From assembly GCA_009760885.1 (NCBI GenBank), contig CM019708.1:13565931-13629930 (forward strand): DNA of 64,000 nucleotides. Direction: 5' to 3'. The notes under the pieces were generated by a model. That model was not told the origin of the DNA. It saw only the letters and a program-made list of their open reading frames with translations, and did no database searches. The DNA is from Achatina immaculata (lineage: Eukaryota; Mollusca; Gastropoda; Stylommatophora; Achatinidae). A program made the translations under genes and the position numbers. Shown here piece after piece: positions 1-10,711 of this stretch (position 1 is the stretch's first letter; every line of letters starts with the position of its first letter).

Positions 1-260
1 GAACTGGAAGTGAGTTCCGGCGGCGCCAATTTGGGGACCCAGATTGATGGAAAGAGGCGGGAAAAGATGCAATTCTCTGCGGACTGTACCCCTATTTGGA
101 CCATTCTGAACCCTGCCCCGCTGAGACTGTTACTGGGAGCACTAACGGACAGGTGAGACAAAGTCTTGGCCACCAATGACTCGCTGAGCCTGACAAGCTG
201 TCTTCACAAACTAACAGACAAAAACCACTAATGCGGTACGCTTGCCGTTTGCCAAAAATA
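1..260. other. Non-coding, probable intron or 3' flank of the kinase gene
   Basis: No coding exon is recognisable. The next expected exon of the kinase, which would begin with the proline-glutamate-asparagine following HLDMK, was not found between here and 1108, so the gene should continue left of the window. Positions 95-215 show short scattered similarity to the minus strand of 55660-56010 (shared words such as ccctgccccg, ctgttact and gtcttgg), suggesting a degraded dispersed repeat. Confidence 0.4.
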
Positions 261-595
261 CAGGGACTCCCCGAGTTACGGACGAGTTCCGTTCCTAAGT
301 CTGTTCGTAAGTCGAATTTGTACGTAAGTCAGAACAGTTAGGTGTGGTTCATAACTAACGTCAGATTTATAGTGTATAGTGTACCCTTCTATGCATAAAA
401 GAAAGAAACATTAAAGGAGCCGACAAACTGCTGTAGACGCGCCTTGTTTTGATGCGCGCCGAAAAATAGCGCTTCGGTTTATTATTATGAACCATTGTTT
501 GTAACTCGAATTTTTAATATAATAGGGTTTATGTGAGGTCATTCGTAACTATGGGTTGTGCGTAAGTTGGTAGTTCGTAAATCAGGGACTGCCTG
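261..595. mobile_element. Pogo/Tigger-like MITE with TA target duplication
   Basis: A 335-bp segment is bounded by imperfect terminal inverted repeats. The left end reads CAGGGACTCCCCGAGTTACG and the reverse complement of the right end reads CAGGCAGTCCCTGATTTACG. The dinucleotide TA lies immediately outside both ends (259-260 and 596-597). Ends of the type CAG..TCCC..TTACGAAC with TA duplication are characteristic of pogo/Tigger elements of the Tc1/mariner superfamily. The interior has no open frame of meaningful length, so this is a non-autonomous copy. It lies in or beside the kinase gene. Confidence 0.75.
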
Positions 596-850
596 TATAA
601 TGAACAGTTTCATGTCTCGTAATGACACTCAATAACATACACAGTGCCATTTATGTATATCTAGCGCCAGTACGTGTCTACGAGGTCTTCGTATGCTGTT
701 GGGCTTGCACTGTTATTTCTTCTTCTTCTTCTTCTTCTTCTGGCTCTCTGATACGAAGCTCATTTCTTCTTACACCTTATTTTCCACAAACTGCATTTCC
801 GATACTGACCTCAAAATCTTCACGGCATCGGCCGCATAGAACATAAGTTT

Positions 851-997
851 GCAATTCCTGGGATATGAAAGAAGAAGAAGTGCAATTCTAGGGATATGAA
901 AGAAGAAGAAGTGCAATTCTAGGGATATGAAAGAAGAAGAAGAAAGAAAGAAAGAAGAAGAAGAATGAAGAAGAAGAAGAAGAATGAAGACGAAGAA

Positions 998-1030
<33 letters not shown>

Positions 1031-1046
1031 AAAGAAGAAGAAGAAT
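851..1046. repeat. 31-bp repeat (3 copies) grading into GAA/GAAA microsatellite
   Basis: Three copies of a 31-bp unit beginning gcaattc and ending in gaagaagaag start at 851, 882 and 913. They run into a purine-only (GAA)n/(GAAA)n tract that ends just before kinase exon 1109-1250. The tract lies in the intron downstream of that exon. Confidence 0.85.
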
Positions 1047-1108
1047 TAGTACCCTCTCGAAGACTAAATTATCGGTTGATAGACAGCTTCAGTGTGCTAG
1101 AAGCTTAC

Positions 1109-1250
1109 CTTCATATCCAAGTGTAAGATGCTCTCCGAGTGCATGAAGGCCACACCATCACAGATCTGCCTCATGAACATCACACAAGCCTTCTCGGTGA
1201 GGATAAAGTCATCATTGATGACCCTTTCAAACAGCTCACCACCGCTCACG
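1109..1250 (-). CDS. Myosin light chain kinase-like protein, exon 2 of 2 visible (kinase subdomains V-VIb)
   Basis: This 142-nt exon begins with the last base of a Leu codon and encodes 47 further residues, starting VSGGELFERVINDDF and ending ILHLDMK. GGELFERV follows the hinge, and HLD is the catalytic-loop HRD equivalent, with its Asp and the following Lys present. The segment LTEKACVMFMRQICDG is typical of invertebrate muscle MLCK (stretchin-MLCK type) and the titin/twitchin kinase group. Such kinases phosphorylate myosin regulatory light chain, or act as stretch-sensing kinases, in muscle. Boundaries are consensus: acceptor TTAG before 1250 and donor AAG|GTAAGC after 1109. It joins exon 3458-3661 in phase 2 and leaves in phase 0. 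The remaining kinase exons, starting with PEN, must lie left of the window. Confidence 0.93.
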
Positions 1251-3457
1251 CTAACCAGACGAGTAACAAAACATTCAAATCACTTCAAAGAATCCAAATC
1301 AGAAATTCTCTTTACCCAAAGATATATTCTTGTTTATCGTTTAAAACTTAAACCGGTAAACGTTACATAATGAAAAAAAGGGGAGAGAAAACACAAAATT
1401 TCAGAATTTCCATCAAGCAATGCAAAGGGGCACTCGGCACATTCTGCTGAGGAAAAAAACTGCACCCAAATACGGAGACTGTCTGGCTAGACAATAGATA
1501 CAATAAGATTCATTGATTAAAAGGCTGTCACTGGGTGACATTAAAACTAACAAAGAGAATATCGCGTACAAGTCAGTCGTATAAAATATGGGACTTGGGG
1601 AGAGCAACAGCAATGTCTGATTTTAAAATAAGAAGAGAAGAAAAAAGAAAAATAATGAGGATATTTAACATTTCTCTAACACTGATTTAACTGCAAGGCA
1701 AAACTTTCACTTTCACAACTACTGTCGATAAAATCATAAGACAGTACATCGATATAACCAACAGAACAATACTTGCCAGTTCTCATGCATCGATACAACC
1801 AATAGAACAATACTTGACATTTCTCATGCATCGATACAACCGACAGAACAATAATTGACACTTCTCATACATCGATATAACCAACAGAACAATACTTGCT
1901 AGTTCTCATGCATCGATACAACCAATAGAACAATACTTGACATTTCTCATGCATCGATACAACCGACAGAACAATAATTGACACTTCTCATACATCGATA
2001 TAACCAACAGAACAATACTTGCTAGTTCTCATGCATCGATACAACCAATAGAACAATACTTGACATTTCTCATGCATCGATACAACCGACAGAACAATAA
2101 TTGACACTTCTCATACATCGATATAACCAACAGAACAATACTTGACACCTCTCATACATAGATATAACCAACAGAATAGTACTTGACTCTTCTCGTACAT
2201 TGATACAACCAACAGAAAATTATTTGACACTTCTCATACACTGATACAACCAACAGAACAATACTTGACACTTCCCATACATTGATACAACCAACAGAAC
2301 AATACTTGACACACGAGTGTTTTCATTTCTCATTTCTTAGAGAATGTCTAAGAAAGTGTTTTCATCGATATAACTAGCAATATATAACAATTCTCACATA
2401 TCGATGTAACCAACAGAACAATACTTAACAATTCTCACACATCGATATAACAACAGAACAACAATTGACACTGCTCATACAACGATATAACCAACAGAAC
2501 AATACCTGACACTGCTCATACAACGATATAACCAACAGAACAATACTTCACACTGCTCATACAACGATATAACCAACAGAATAACACTTGACACTGCTCA
2601 TACATACAACGATATAACCAACAGAACAATACTTGACACTGCTCATACACACAACGACATAACCAAGAGAACAATACTTCACACTGCTCATACAACGATA
2701 TAACCAACAGAACAACACTTGACACTGCTCATACAACGATATAACCAACAGAACAATACTTCACACTGCTCATACAATGATATAACCAACAGAATAACAC
2801 TTGACACTGCTCATACAACGATATAACCAACAGAACAATACTTGACACTGCTCATACAACGATATAACCAACAGAACAACACTTGACACTGCTCATACAA
2901 TGATATAACCAACAGAACAATACTTCACACTGCTCATACAATGATATAACCAACAGAATAACACTTGACACTGCTCATACAACGATATAACCAACAGAAC
3001 AATACTTGACACTGCTCATACAACGATATAACCAACAGAACAATACTTCACACTGCTCATACAATGATATAACCAACAGAACAACACTTGACACTGCTCA
3101 TACAACGATATAACCAACAGAACAACACTTGACACTGCTCATACAATGATATAACCAACAGAATAACACTTGACACTGCTCATACAACGATATAACCAAC
3201 AGAACAACACTTGACACTACTCATACAACGACATAACCAACAGAACAACACTTGACACTGCTCATACAACGATATAACCAACAGAACAACACTTGACACT
3301 ACTCATACAACGACATAACCAACAGAACAACACTTGACACTGCTCATACAACGATATAACCAACAGAACAACACTTGACACTGCTCATACGACATAACCA
3401 ACAGAACAACACATGACATTGCTCATACAACGATATAACCAACAGTACAATACTTAC
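1251..3457 (-). other. Intron of the kinase gene (2,207 bp), largely minisatellite
   Basis: The minus-strand intron starts GTAAGTATT (donor at 3457) and ends TTAG (acceptor at 1251). About 1.7 kb of it is the tandem array at 1740-3450, which begins only a few bases from the donor. Array length variation would therefore change intron length directly. Confidence 0.85.
1740..3450. repeat. 41-bp intronic minisatellite
   Basis: About 40 copies of a 41-bp unit containing cgatataaccaacagaacaa followed by acacttgacactgctcatac. Two sub-blocks are visible: a higher-order pattern at 1745-2330 with three-unit periodicity, and a more uniform block at 2400-3450. A short unique stretch near 2325-2390 separates them. 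The short open frames here encode CSVGYIVV-type repeats, are a by-product of the array and are not genes. Confidence 0.95.
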
Positions 3458-3661
3458 AGTTCTAAAACAAGACAGAACCGATCCCTATGCTCGAAGGCAT
3501 CGTAAAGCTGCAGGAGTCGGGGATGCTGCAAGTGCTTCATGATCTCCACCTCGTTCATCACGTCCGTCCGATCCTGCGGCCCGCTCACTTCGATAAATTT
3601 TGCAGCAAGCAATCTTCCAGTCCGTCTTTCTCTGCATCTCTTCACTTCGCCGAATTTCCCC
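3458..3661 (-). CDS. Myosin light chain kinase-like protein, exon 1 of 2 visible (kinase N-lobe)
   Basis: This 204-nt exon encodes the glycine-rich loop (GKFGEVKRCRER), the AAK lysine of subdomain II (LLAAKFIEV), the helix C glutamate (VMNEVEIM), the HPRLLQLYDAFE segment and the hinge LVLEL. It starts after acceptor CTAG at 3662 with one base completing a codon, and ends GAACT|GTAAGT at 3458. The phase-2 join to 1109-1250 restores ELVSGGELF, a strong internal check on both boundaries. The HPRLLQLYDAF wording is closest to what I know of arthropod and mollusc MLCK/titin-like kinases. Upstream exons, expected to include Ig/FnIII modules in this family, are not recognised to the right. No frameshift or stop is seen, so the gene looks intact. 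MLCK versus titin, twitchin or obscurin kinase cannot be settled from 115 residues. Confidence 0.93.
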
Positions 3662-3914
3662 CTAGATTTTATATAGTTTTAACTTCTTTACAGCACAAAC
3701 AAGCACACATTCACAGATATATTATATGTGTGTTTTCATGATAATTTACTATGTGTGTAAATCTACATATGGACCATGTTTTGGCCACAGTTTCTTATAA
3801 GCCCCAACTAAGTGCTCCGTTTTTTTTTTAACTTTTTCCCATTCTTATTTGTTGTATAGCATTCTTGTGAATTTATATTTTATCTTCTTTCCCTATTTCT
3901 TTGTCCTCCATTTT

Positions 3915-3990
3915 TTGTATGATTAAGGTGTAAACCGAAACGTCACAACCGCGTGTGTGTGTTAATTAATAAATCTGTTCCTAAATTTGT
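3915..3990 (+). mobile_element. Possible Penelope-like element remnant with hammerhead-like core
   Basis: The stretch tgattaaggtgtaaaccgaa followed by acgtcac resembles the CTGATGA..stem..GAAAC arrangement in the terminal regions of Penelope-like elements. A GGT/ACC mini-stem sits between the two core boxes, and the first core box is mutated (TGATTA instead of TGATGA). No reverse transcriptase is attached. The call rests on this motif only. Confidence 0.3.
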
Positions 3991-4667
3991 TTTAAATAAC
4001 TTTAACATTTTGTTGTCACGGGTTTATTGCAGCGAATTTGTGCATATTTATATATTTAGTTTTATATATACTTATACCCACATTATTCGTGTGTTGCCTT
4101 GTCAAGTCTATTTGCCTCGTCAACGCTAACAACTACATGAAGAGAGAGACGAGATGACACGAGATGAGACGAGACAAGATAATATCTAAGAAACTGTTCT
4201 CACTTTAGAAGCTGTGCGTATATAAAGAGCATTATTTTTTGTTCCCAATCAAAGTGCACAATTTTTAAATAGTTAGAGGAGGATCTGAAATACATCAAAT
4301 ACAGAGGAGAATAATACTATTTCTAAATGCAAATGACTATATAGAAATGTTTATATTTTGTTAGATTTTTGTTCGGACCCCCTGTATTGATCTACGAGCA
4401 GGGTGAGCCATTTAGCACACACATATTTAGGTTCAAATTTGACGGTCTAATCGCCAAGTTATGGGACTTTTGAGATTGGGTACCCAGCTTCTATCAGAAC
4501 CGTAGAAGTAAAAGTGACAGGGCAATCTCTTGACCTCATCAGCCTCTAGTGTCAAGCAAAATACAGACACTGGCATCATATCCCCCCCCCCCCGGCTGTC
4601 TCGGTAGGTTACCTTTAAACTGGTTTTATTTTTCCTGTAGGCCATGATGGTTTCTGTATGTGGAGGG
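3991..4667. other. Non-coding, no gene recognised
   Basis: AT-rich sequence with a GAGAC-rich stretch near 4140-4180 and a C10 homopolymer near 4580. Nothing with domain similarity was seen on either strand. Confidence 0.5.
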
Positions 4668-4745
4668 TGAGGGGGCTGTGTGGTTTCGGGGTTAAACGTT
4701 CCCGTCGGGTGTTAGAGGCTGCGGGTTCAAATCCAGCAAGAAGTG
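4668..4745 (+). mobile_element. tRNA-derived SINE head (second type)
   Basis: The segment carries a B-box-like GGTTCAAATCC at 4729-4739. An A-box-like tgtggtttcggggtta lies about 40 bases upstream, the spacing expected of a RNA polymerase III internal promoter. The layout (ggggctgtgtgg..ttaaacgttcccgtcgggtg..) matches the heads of tRNA-derived SINEs rather than a functional tRNA, because no acceptor stem closes. A T7 run follows within 20 bases. Confidence 0.6.
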
Positions 4746-4985
4746 GCAGGTCTTTTTTTACTTGTGAATCCTCTAGCTTGTGAATCCTTGTGAATCCTAT
4801 GGTGGATGGAATGGGGGAGCAGCCGACAGATAATGTTGGTTATGGTCACCATTCTATGATGGTAGGCAGATGATCTCAATGTAGGGACAATGGCTACTAT
4901 CACTGACTAGCACAGTCACTGCCCGGAAGGGAATAAACTACTTTTCTGGAAATATACCAAGAACCCCAAACAGCAACATGGAAGT

Positions 4986-5180
4986 AATTTAGAGAAGACA
5001 GTCTTGGGAGGGTACATAATGGGAAAAAGAAGGAGAGGAAGACCAGGGAGAAGATGGCTGCAAGACATCGTTGATGATCTACGAATTGACGCATCAGCAG
5101 CAGGGCATCTTGCTTACAACCGAAAGGCCTACAGGAGAGCTGTTAGGGAGGCAAATAACTGACTGACTGACTGACTGATC
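4986..5180 (+). mobile_element. LINE-B 3' end, 5'-truncated, (ACTG)n tail
   Basis: In translation this is the C-terminal tail of a non-LTR reverse transcriptase: GRPGRRWLQDIVDDLRI, then ASAAGHLAYNRKAYRRAVRE. It ends in a ctgactgactgactgact tail. The same 3' end recurs at 9145, 23125, 29684, 36331 (minus) and 43240. This copy lost the KFRKGHAND end just before the tail. Confidence 0.85.
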
Positions 5181-5362
5181 CTCCAGCAATCAAACTCCCC
5201 TGAGCTGTAGGTAGCAGAACCGAACATCTCCGTGCATTGTCGCACAAGTTGAAAGTCATTTGGCGCTTGGAAATCAAGAACAAAAAAAAGAGTAGGTCAG
5301 ACAGCAAAATTCTAAGAAAATTTACCACGGAAGTTGGTCAGGCGTTGAAAGTGAAGAAATGA

Positions 5363-5609
5363 TGCCTGTATCAACCGGCGCTTGAAGTGTCTTTCCTGCC
5401 TGTATCACCCGGCGCTTGAAGTGTCTTTCCTGCCTGTATCACCCGGCGCTTGAAGTGTCTTTGCTGCCTGTATCACCCGGCGCTTGAAGTGTCTTTCCTG
5501 CCTGTATCACCCGGCGCTTGAAGTGTCTTTCCTGCCTGTATCACCCGGCGCTTGAAGTGTCTTTCCTGCCTGTATCACCCGGCGCTTGAAGTGTCTTTGC
5601 TGCATGTAA
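5363..5609. repeat. 34-bp minisatellite, about 7 copies
   Basis: Seven near-identical copies of a 34-bp unit (tgcctgtatcacccggcgct then tgaagtgtctttcc). Confidence 0.95.
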
Positions 5610-6042
5610 CATCCGTTCTAATGTGACAACTGGATTTATCAGAAGAAATGGGATTATTCTGACCACGATCAAGCCATTTTCCGAACAACGAACAACGAAC
5701 GAAGCCATGATGAATCGTAAGGGGGTGGGGGAGAGATCTCTAATTCTCTAGGTTGATGATATTAGCATTACCACTGACGAAACAAACGAAGTTCAGATTC
5801 ACTTACCTGCCAAGCAAGGAGTCAACAGCATACAAGTCAGTAACCCATCTATCCCTCTTGACAATGACGTCTCGTCTTTCAAATGGCACCTCCTCATCTA
5901 TGGACATACAGAATACATCTTTTCTTCTCATAATTTCGGCGACCATCTATTACTCCATCTTTTACTTTCAAATGACTAGTTATAACCAGCTAATATTAAA
6001 TTCAAGAATATACAGCTCATAAGAGAAAGAAGTATCTTTAAA
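5610..6042. other. Unique non-coding sequence
   Basis: No gene, repeat array or mobile element recognised on either strand. Confidence 0.4.
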
Positions 6043-6519
6043 ATAAGTCTATTTCACCAACTGACTGGTCATTGAAAGAAACATGAAAGAAATGGTTCTG
6101 AATTAGTATATTTCACCAACTGACTGGTCATTGAAAGAAACATGTAAGAAATGGTTCTGAATTAGTATATTTCACCAACTGACTGATCATTGGAAAAAAC
6201 ATGAAAGAAAGAGTTCTGAATTAGTATATTTCATCAACTGACTGATCATTGGAAAAAACATGAAAGAAAGAGTTCTGAATTAGTATATTTCATCAACTGA
6301 CTGATCATTGGAAAAAACATGAAAGAATGAGCTCTGAATTAGTATTTTTCATCAACTGACTGATCATTGGAAAAAATATGACCGAAAAAGTTCTGAATTA
6401 GTATATTTCACCGACTGACTGATCATTGGAAAAAACATGAAAGAAATAGTTCTGAATTAGTATATTTCATCAACTGACTGGCCATTGGAAGAAACATGTA
6501 AGAAATAGTTCTGAATTAG
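6043..6519. repeat. 59-bp minisatellite, about 8 copies
   Basis: The unit contains gtatatttcatcaactgact followed by gatcattgg and aacatgaaagaa, and repeats from 6043 to 6519 with about 5-10 percent divergence. Confidence 0.95.
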
Positions 6520-6740
6520 CGAAATTTTACTTCCGTTGCTTTGATTAACACCTGTGACATACGTGTGTCAGCTTTTTCTTTCAAGCTACAAATAGACCTT
6601 CCCTGTAAGTGGAACCTATTTCTCGCATTGTGTTCTAAAACGTTCACTGTTTTCAAGAAGTAAAATCTTGTTTTCTTGGACGAAAGAAGAAAATTAACAG
6701 ACTTCAGAAATACTTCAGAGCTCACGATACCCTCGTTCTT

Positions 6741-7123
6741 AGCTCACTTCACGGGCGCACATTCCCGTTCCCTCACTTCACGGGCGCACATTGCTGTTCC
6801 CTCACTTTACAGGCGCACATTCCTGTTCCCTCACTTCATGGGCGCCCATTCCTGTTCCCTCATTTCACGGACGTCCATTCCTGTTCCCTCACTTCACGAG
6901 CGTCCATTCCTGTTCCCTCACTTCACGAGCGTCCATTCCTGTTCCCTCACTTCACGAGCGTCCATTCCTGTTCCCTCACTTCACGAGCGTCCATTCCTGT
7001 TCCCTCACTTCACGAGCGTCCATTCCTGTTCCCTCACTTCACGAGCGTCCATTCCTGTTCCCTCACTTCACGAGCGTCCATTCCTGTTCCCTCACTTCAC
7101 GGACGCCCATTCCTGTTCCCTCA
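6741..7123. repeat. 29-bp minisatellite, about 13 copies
   Basis: The unit is ttccctcacttcacgagcgt plus ccattcctg. Because 29 is not a multiple of three, long frames spanning the array cycle through all three phases of the unit. The 245-codon frame here (6676-7413) is an array artefact. Confidence 0.95.
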
Positions 7124-7660
7124 AGTATGGCTTACGTATTTCAAGAAATTTCATTATCATTTTTATCATGAAGGCTGTTCCCCAGACTGTTCACAGCAGA
7201 CACAAGCAGGCTATCTTGTACTTAAAATCGTTAAACATTACGTGTGGGAGGGGGTGGGGGGAAACCCCCAAAATACAAGGGCAATGGCTAAACTTGTTTG
7301 CACGTGCCGGCGCTGCTTCTTGGGATTTTTGTATCATTTTTCGCATTCTTTCACGTCCTCAACGCCGAGATTGGCAGAAAGTATCGCGCCAGGGGTACAC
7401 TCTGGCCTATTAGCTGACCGGCTTCTGGCAGAAATATGTTGCTGACTCCCTGGGGAAACTGATATAATAATTCTGTTATGTTTTTTGTTGTTTTCTTCCT
7501 CCTGTTTTTCAGGTATTTAAATTTGTTTTTTTTCTCTTTTGAAGATAAGAGAAATAAAAACTGGGGGGTAAATCTGGTTCTAGTAATGGAAGCAGATAGA
7601 GATGCATGATTCAGTTTTACAAAAGATAGAAAGAATGAAGAAAGTGGACAAAAGAAATAA
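7124..7660. other. Non-coding, no gene recognised
   Basis: Unique sequence with a short G-rich run near 7245-7262. No domain similarity was seen in any frame. Confidence 0.4.
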
Positions 7661-7671
7661 TGGCTGAAAGC

Positions 7672-7790
7672 GAGATGAGCACATTACATATGAGGGACAT
7701 ACGACGATCCAATATTTCGGTAAAAATCCTTTTTCAAGGATCAAATATAAAAACAACACAACAGATAAAAACACGAAACATATATCAACA
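7672..7790 (-). mobile_element. Probable Penelope-like element terminal fragment
   Basis: The minus strand reads gatccttgaaaaaggatttt then taccgaaatattggatcgtc. This matches the general form of Penelope-like element ends in invertebrates (CTTGAAGAAGG..CCGAAACGTTGGAT), including the degenerate hammerhead core. No coding sequence of the element remains. Confidence 0.4.
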
Positions 7791-8051
7791 ATTAAGCTCT
7801 TAGCTATCTGCTCTCGTCCTAGGAAGAAAGACAGCTTTTTTTTTTTTTGTGCCAAGATTGGATTGTTGTATGTTCTTCATTTGTACGTGCTCATCCTAAC
7901 TTTCTCCCACTCTTCTTTCTGCACACTTTCCCTCACTCTTTCTATCTTTTGTAACACTGAACCATACACCTCCATCTACGTTTTCTCTTGTTGCATATTT
8001 ACATGTACTTTTAAACTACTTTTGTGCTGCAGGTTTTTCCATGTACATCAT

Positions 8052-8191
8052 TATTTTGGACCTTTCAAGTATGCCATTATTTAGGACCTATCAAGTATAT
8101 TATTATTTAGGACCTTTCAAGTTTGCAATTATTTAGGACAATTCAAGTATATCATTGTTTAAGACCTTTCAAGTATATCACTATTTAGGAA
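8052..8191. repeat. 26-bp minisatellite, about 5 copies, separated unit at 8488-8522
   Basis: The unit is atttaggacctttcaagtat plus atcatt. A further unit reappears at 8488-8522 on the far side of the RTE-A fragment, so the retrotransposon end and some flank lie within or beside the same array. Confidence 0.85.
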
Positions 8192-8226
8192 CACACAATA
8201 ATTAGTGTATGAGTATATAACTATGT

Positions 8227-8336
8227 TATGTTGAGCAATAGAGGGCTCATCTGGGCAAGATCAGAAAAAAAGGCGAAGGACAGGCATTTGTGGAAAACCC
8301 TTGCGGAAGCCCCATGTGCCCTGGGCATTTAGGTTC

Positions 8337-8391
<55 letters not shown>
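8227..8391 (+). mobile_element. RTE-A 3' end, 5'-truncated, (AT)n tail
   Basis: About 115 bp match the 3' terminus of the full-length RTE-A element at 39047-42241, including the codons for [17 protein letters not shown]. The copy ends ggttcag and runs directly into about 50 bp of (AT)n, where other copies have (AG)n. The tail repeat has either been replaced or evolved independently. Confidence 0.9.
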
Positions 8392-8395
<4 letters not shown>

Positions 8396-8767
8396 TATAC
8401 ACCGAGCCACTGCAGTAAAGCTGTGATAACAAAATGTATAAACTAGGAAAAGAGTAGGAACAGCTTTATTACTTATATTATATCACTATTTAGGACCTTT
8501 CAAGTATATCATTATTATTTTGGATGGGAGGATTACCGAATTCACCTGTGGGGCACCATTAAAAAGCTGGCGGCAGATCGTGGGCACCTGTTTTTGTTTT
8601 TTTTTTTTGCACCGACAGTGCGTTCCTAGAAAGTAATTCTTTCAACGTTCAGTGTCCAGAGACCTGGATGGATTCCCTGTCTTATAATACCTTGCGCTCT
8701 GCCACAAATAACTTCCATGGAACGTCACGTGTAAGATCAACTTTCAAACTCCTTCTCTATTTAAAAA

Positions 8768-8770
<3 letters not shown>

Positions 8771-8823
<53 letters not shown>
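8771..8823. repeat. (GA)n microsatellite
   Basis: About 25 uninterrupted GA dinucleotides. Confidence 0.98.
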
Positions 8824-8826
<3 letters not shown>

Positions 8827-9129
8827 TCCCTTCATGAAATCACGTGATTCCATTGCATAAATGGATATGGCGGTTGTTATGAATACAGGAATGCTTCTGA
8901 AATAAGACCTGGGAAGAGATTACCTTCTTCTGGGTTGTGAACTGATTAGAGCTTGATTGTAGAGAATTATAGGAAAAACACACTAACAAGCCTTCTCCAA
9001 TCTCCTGATACAGCGCACACTTAATTTGTAAGTGCTTTCCTGCTTCATCTTGTAACTCATCGTACCAGCTCCTCCTCTTAGATTTCTTTTTTTCACATTT
9101 TCTTCTTGTTCCCCCCCCCCCCTCTCTCT

Positions 9130-9690
9130 CTCTCTAATGCCCTTCGTGATAATCTGCAAATGGATGCATCAGCAGCAGGGCATCTTGCTTGCAACCGAGA
9201 GGCCTACAGGAGAGCTGTTAGGGAGGCAAAGTTCCTCAAGGGACATCCAAATGACTGACTGACTAATGCCCTTTAATGTCTATTGCTCTATTTCTCTTCG
9301 CTCTTTTGAAATAAAATCATATCCATCTCTAATGCCCTCTAATGCCTGATCTTCTCTAATGTCCTCTAATGCCCTATTCCTCTCTAATGCTATCTAATGC
9401 CTGATCTTCTCTAATGCCCTTTAATGCCTTATTGTTCTCATGCCCTTTAATATCCCATCCTTTTCTAATGCCACCTAATGCCCAATTTTATCTAATGTCC
9501 TCTAATGCTATATTCTTCTCCAATGACCTCAAATCTTTTCTGATGTCTTCTAATGCCCTATTCCTCTCTCATGCCAGGTCTTCTTTAATGTCCTATAATG
9601 CCCTATTTCTCTCTAATGTCCGACCTTCTCTAATGTCTTCCACTGTCCTATTCATCTCTAACTCCTTCTAATGTCCTAATAATGTTTCTC
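9130..9690. repeat. Degenerate 'ctaatgccct' minisatellite hosting a LINE-B insertion
   Basis: Irregular repeats of ctctaatgcc / tctaatgtcc with spacing of about 12-25 bp. A LINE-B 3' end (9145-9263) is inserted in the array and flanked by direct copies of taatgccctt. Confidence 0.8.
9145..9263 (+). mobile_element. LINE-B 3' end, severely 5'-truncated, flanked by 10-bp repeats
   Basis: Encodes the DNLQMDASAAGHLACNREAY part of the RT C-terminus and ends atgactgactgac. The flanking taatgccctt (9135-9144 and 9264-9273) looks like a target-site duplication. Because the surrounding array also contains this word, the duplication could be coincidental. Confidence 0.85.
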
Positions 9691-9699
9691 ATATGCACA

Positions 9700-10350
9700 A
9701 AATACCAGCTTATGTAGAACCTCTAGAATAAAGTGTAGAATGTAAGACGGGCCTGCGTGTCCATTTCTTTGCTCTTTCTTTCTTTGATATAGAGAGCTTG
9801 AGTTAAGAGAGTTTCAGATGCTCTTTCTTCTTCTTCATCTTCTTCTTCTTCTTCTTCGTCATCATCAACAGCGCCATACTCTAGTTATTTCGTTCTTCTA
9901 TCTAACTTTTTTTTACCGCTTTCTCTTTTCATTTTAATTTTCCTCTGCTGTTTCTATTTACTCCTTGCCTGTTCTGTCAAATATAAAAACCGTTAACAAT
10001 TTGTTTTTGTGCCAAATTCCAGTTATTTAAATGTAAAATCAGTTATTTTCGTCTTAAAAGGCGGGTTTGAGGCTGCAGGTAAAGGCAAACTTTCTGCCTC
10101 CCCTGGAAAATTAGTATGGAGCCTTGCGATTGTTGCACTTTCCTGATCCAGAGTCTTTTGATACTGCGCAAAGAAAAGATAACGATGAATATGTTTAGAA
10201 ATGTAACAGAGCTACAGGGGTGGGGGTCAAAAGATGAGGAGGAAGACAACTCCTCAACATCTGTCTTAAGGTATCATTTTCGGATATTTTCATGGTTAAT
10301 TCCCTTAATTTTTGACATTTCCAACTCATCCACGAGGCAGATGTTTGATC
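9700..10350. other. Non-coding, no gene recognised
   Basis: Contains a pyrimidine-rich (CTT)n stretch near 9820-9860. The open frames here show no recognisable domain. Confidence 0.4.
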
Positions 10351-10354
10351 AGCT

Positions 10355-10682
10355 CTTCTTATATCCTTCCCGTGCCGTTAAATGTCACGTAGGGCTCGCA
10401 AGGTAGTTCGCCAATTTTTCCTGTCTTCGGCGAGTCTTTCAACTTCATCAAGGGATTTTTATGCCTGTTAATTTGGCCTGTCTTAACAATGTCCTCTTCA
10501 GAGTTTCACGCGGTCTGCTTCTTTTTCTTTGGCCTGTTGTGTCCCATTTGATAGCTTGTTTTGGGATTCTCTGCTCGTTTCTTCCCATCACATGACCAAC
10601 ATATGTCCATTTCCTTTTCCTGATCACGCATGAGAATGGTCATCAGTCATCTGTCTTATCTCTGCATTGTTCAGCTCTTGGT
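10355..10682 (-). mobile_element. LINE-C 3' end, 5'-truncated and decayed
   Basis: On the minus strand, allowing frameshifts, this encodes the RT C-terminal region: IRKRKWTYVGHVMGRNEQR, then IPKQAIKWDTTGQRKRSRPR, then LAEDRKNWRTTLRALRDI. It ends in ggcacgggaaggatataaga. The same family is represented at 12136, 30612, 31155-33372 and 34045. Stops and indels make it non-functional. Confidence 0.8.
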
Positions 10683-10711
10683 AAGAATTATTTATTAATC
10701 AGTTTCACACC

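Noticed and set aside
4729..4739. B-box GGTTCAAATCC considered as part of a functional tRNA gene
   Set aside because: No acceptor stem or anticodon arm pairs around it; it fits a tRNA-derived SINE head.
6676..7413. 245-codon frame of HSCSLTS/FLFPHFT repeats
   Set aside because: Runs through a 29-bp array; the unit is read in three successive phases, so no consistent protein repeat exists.
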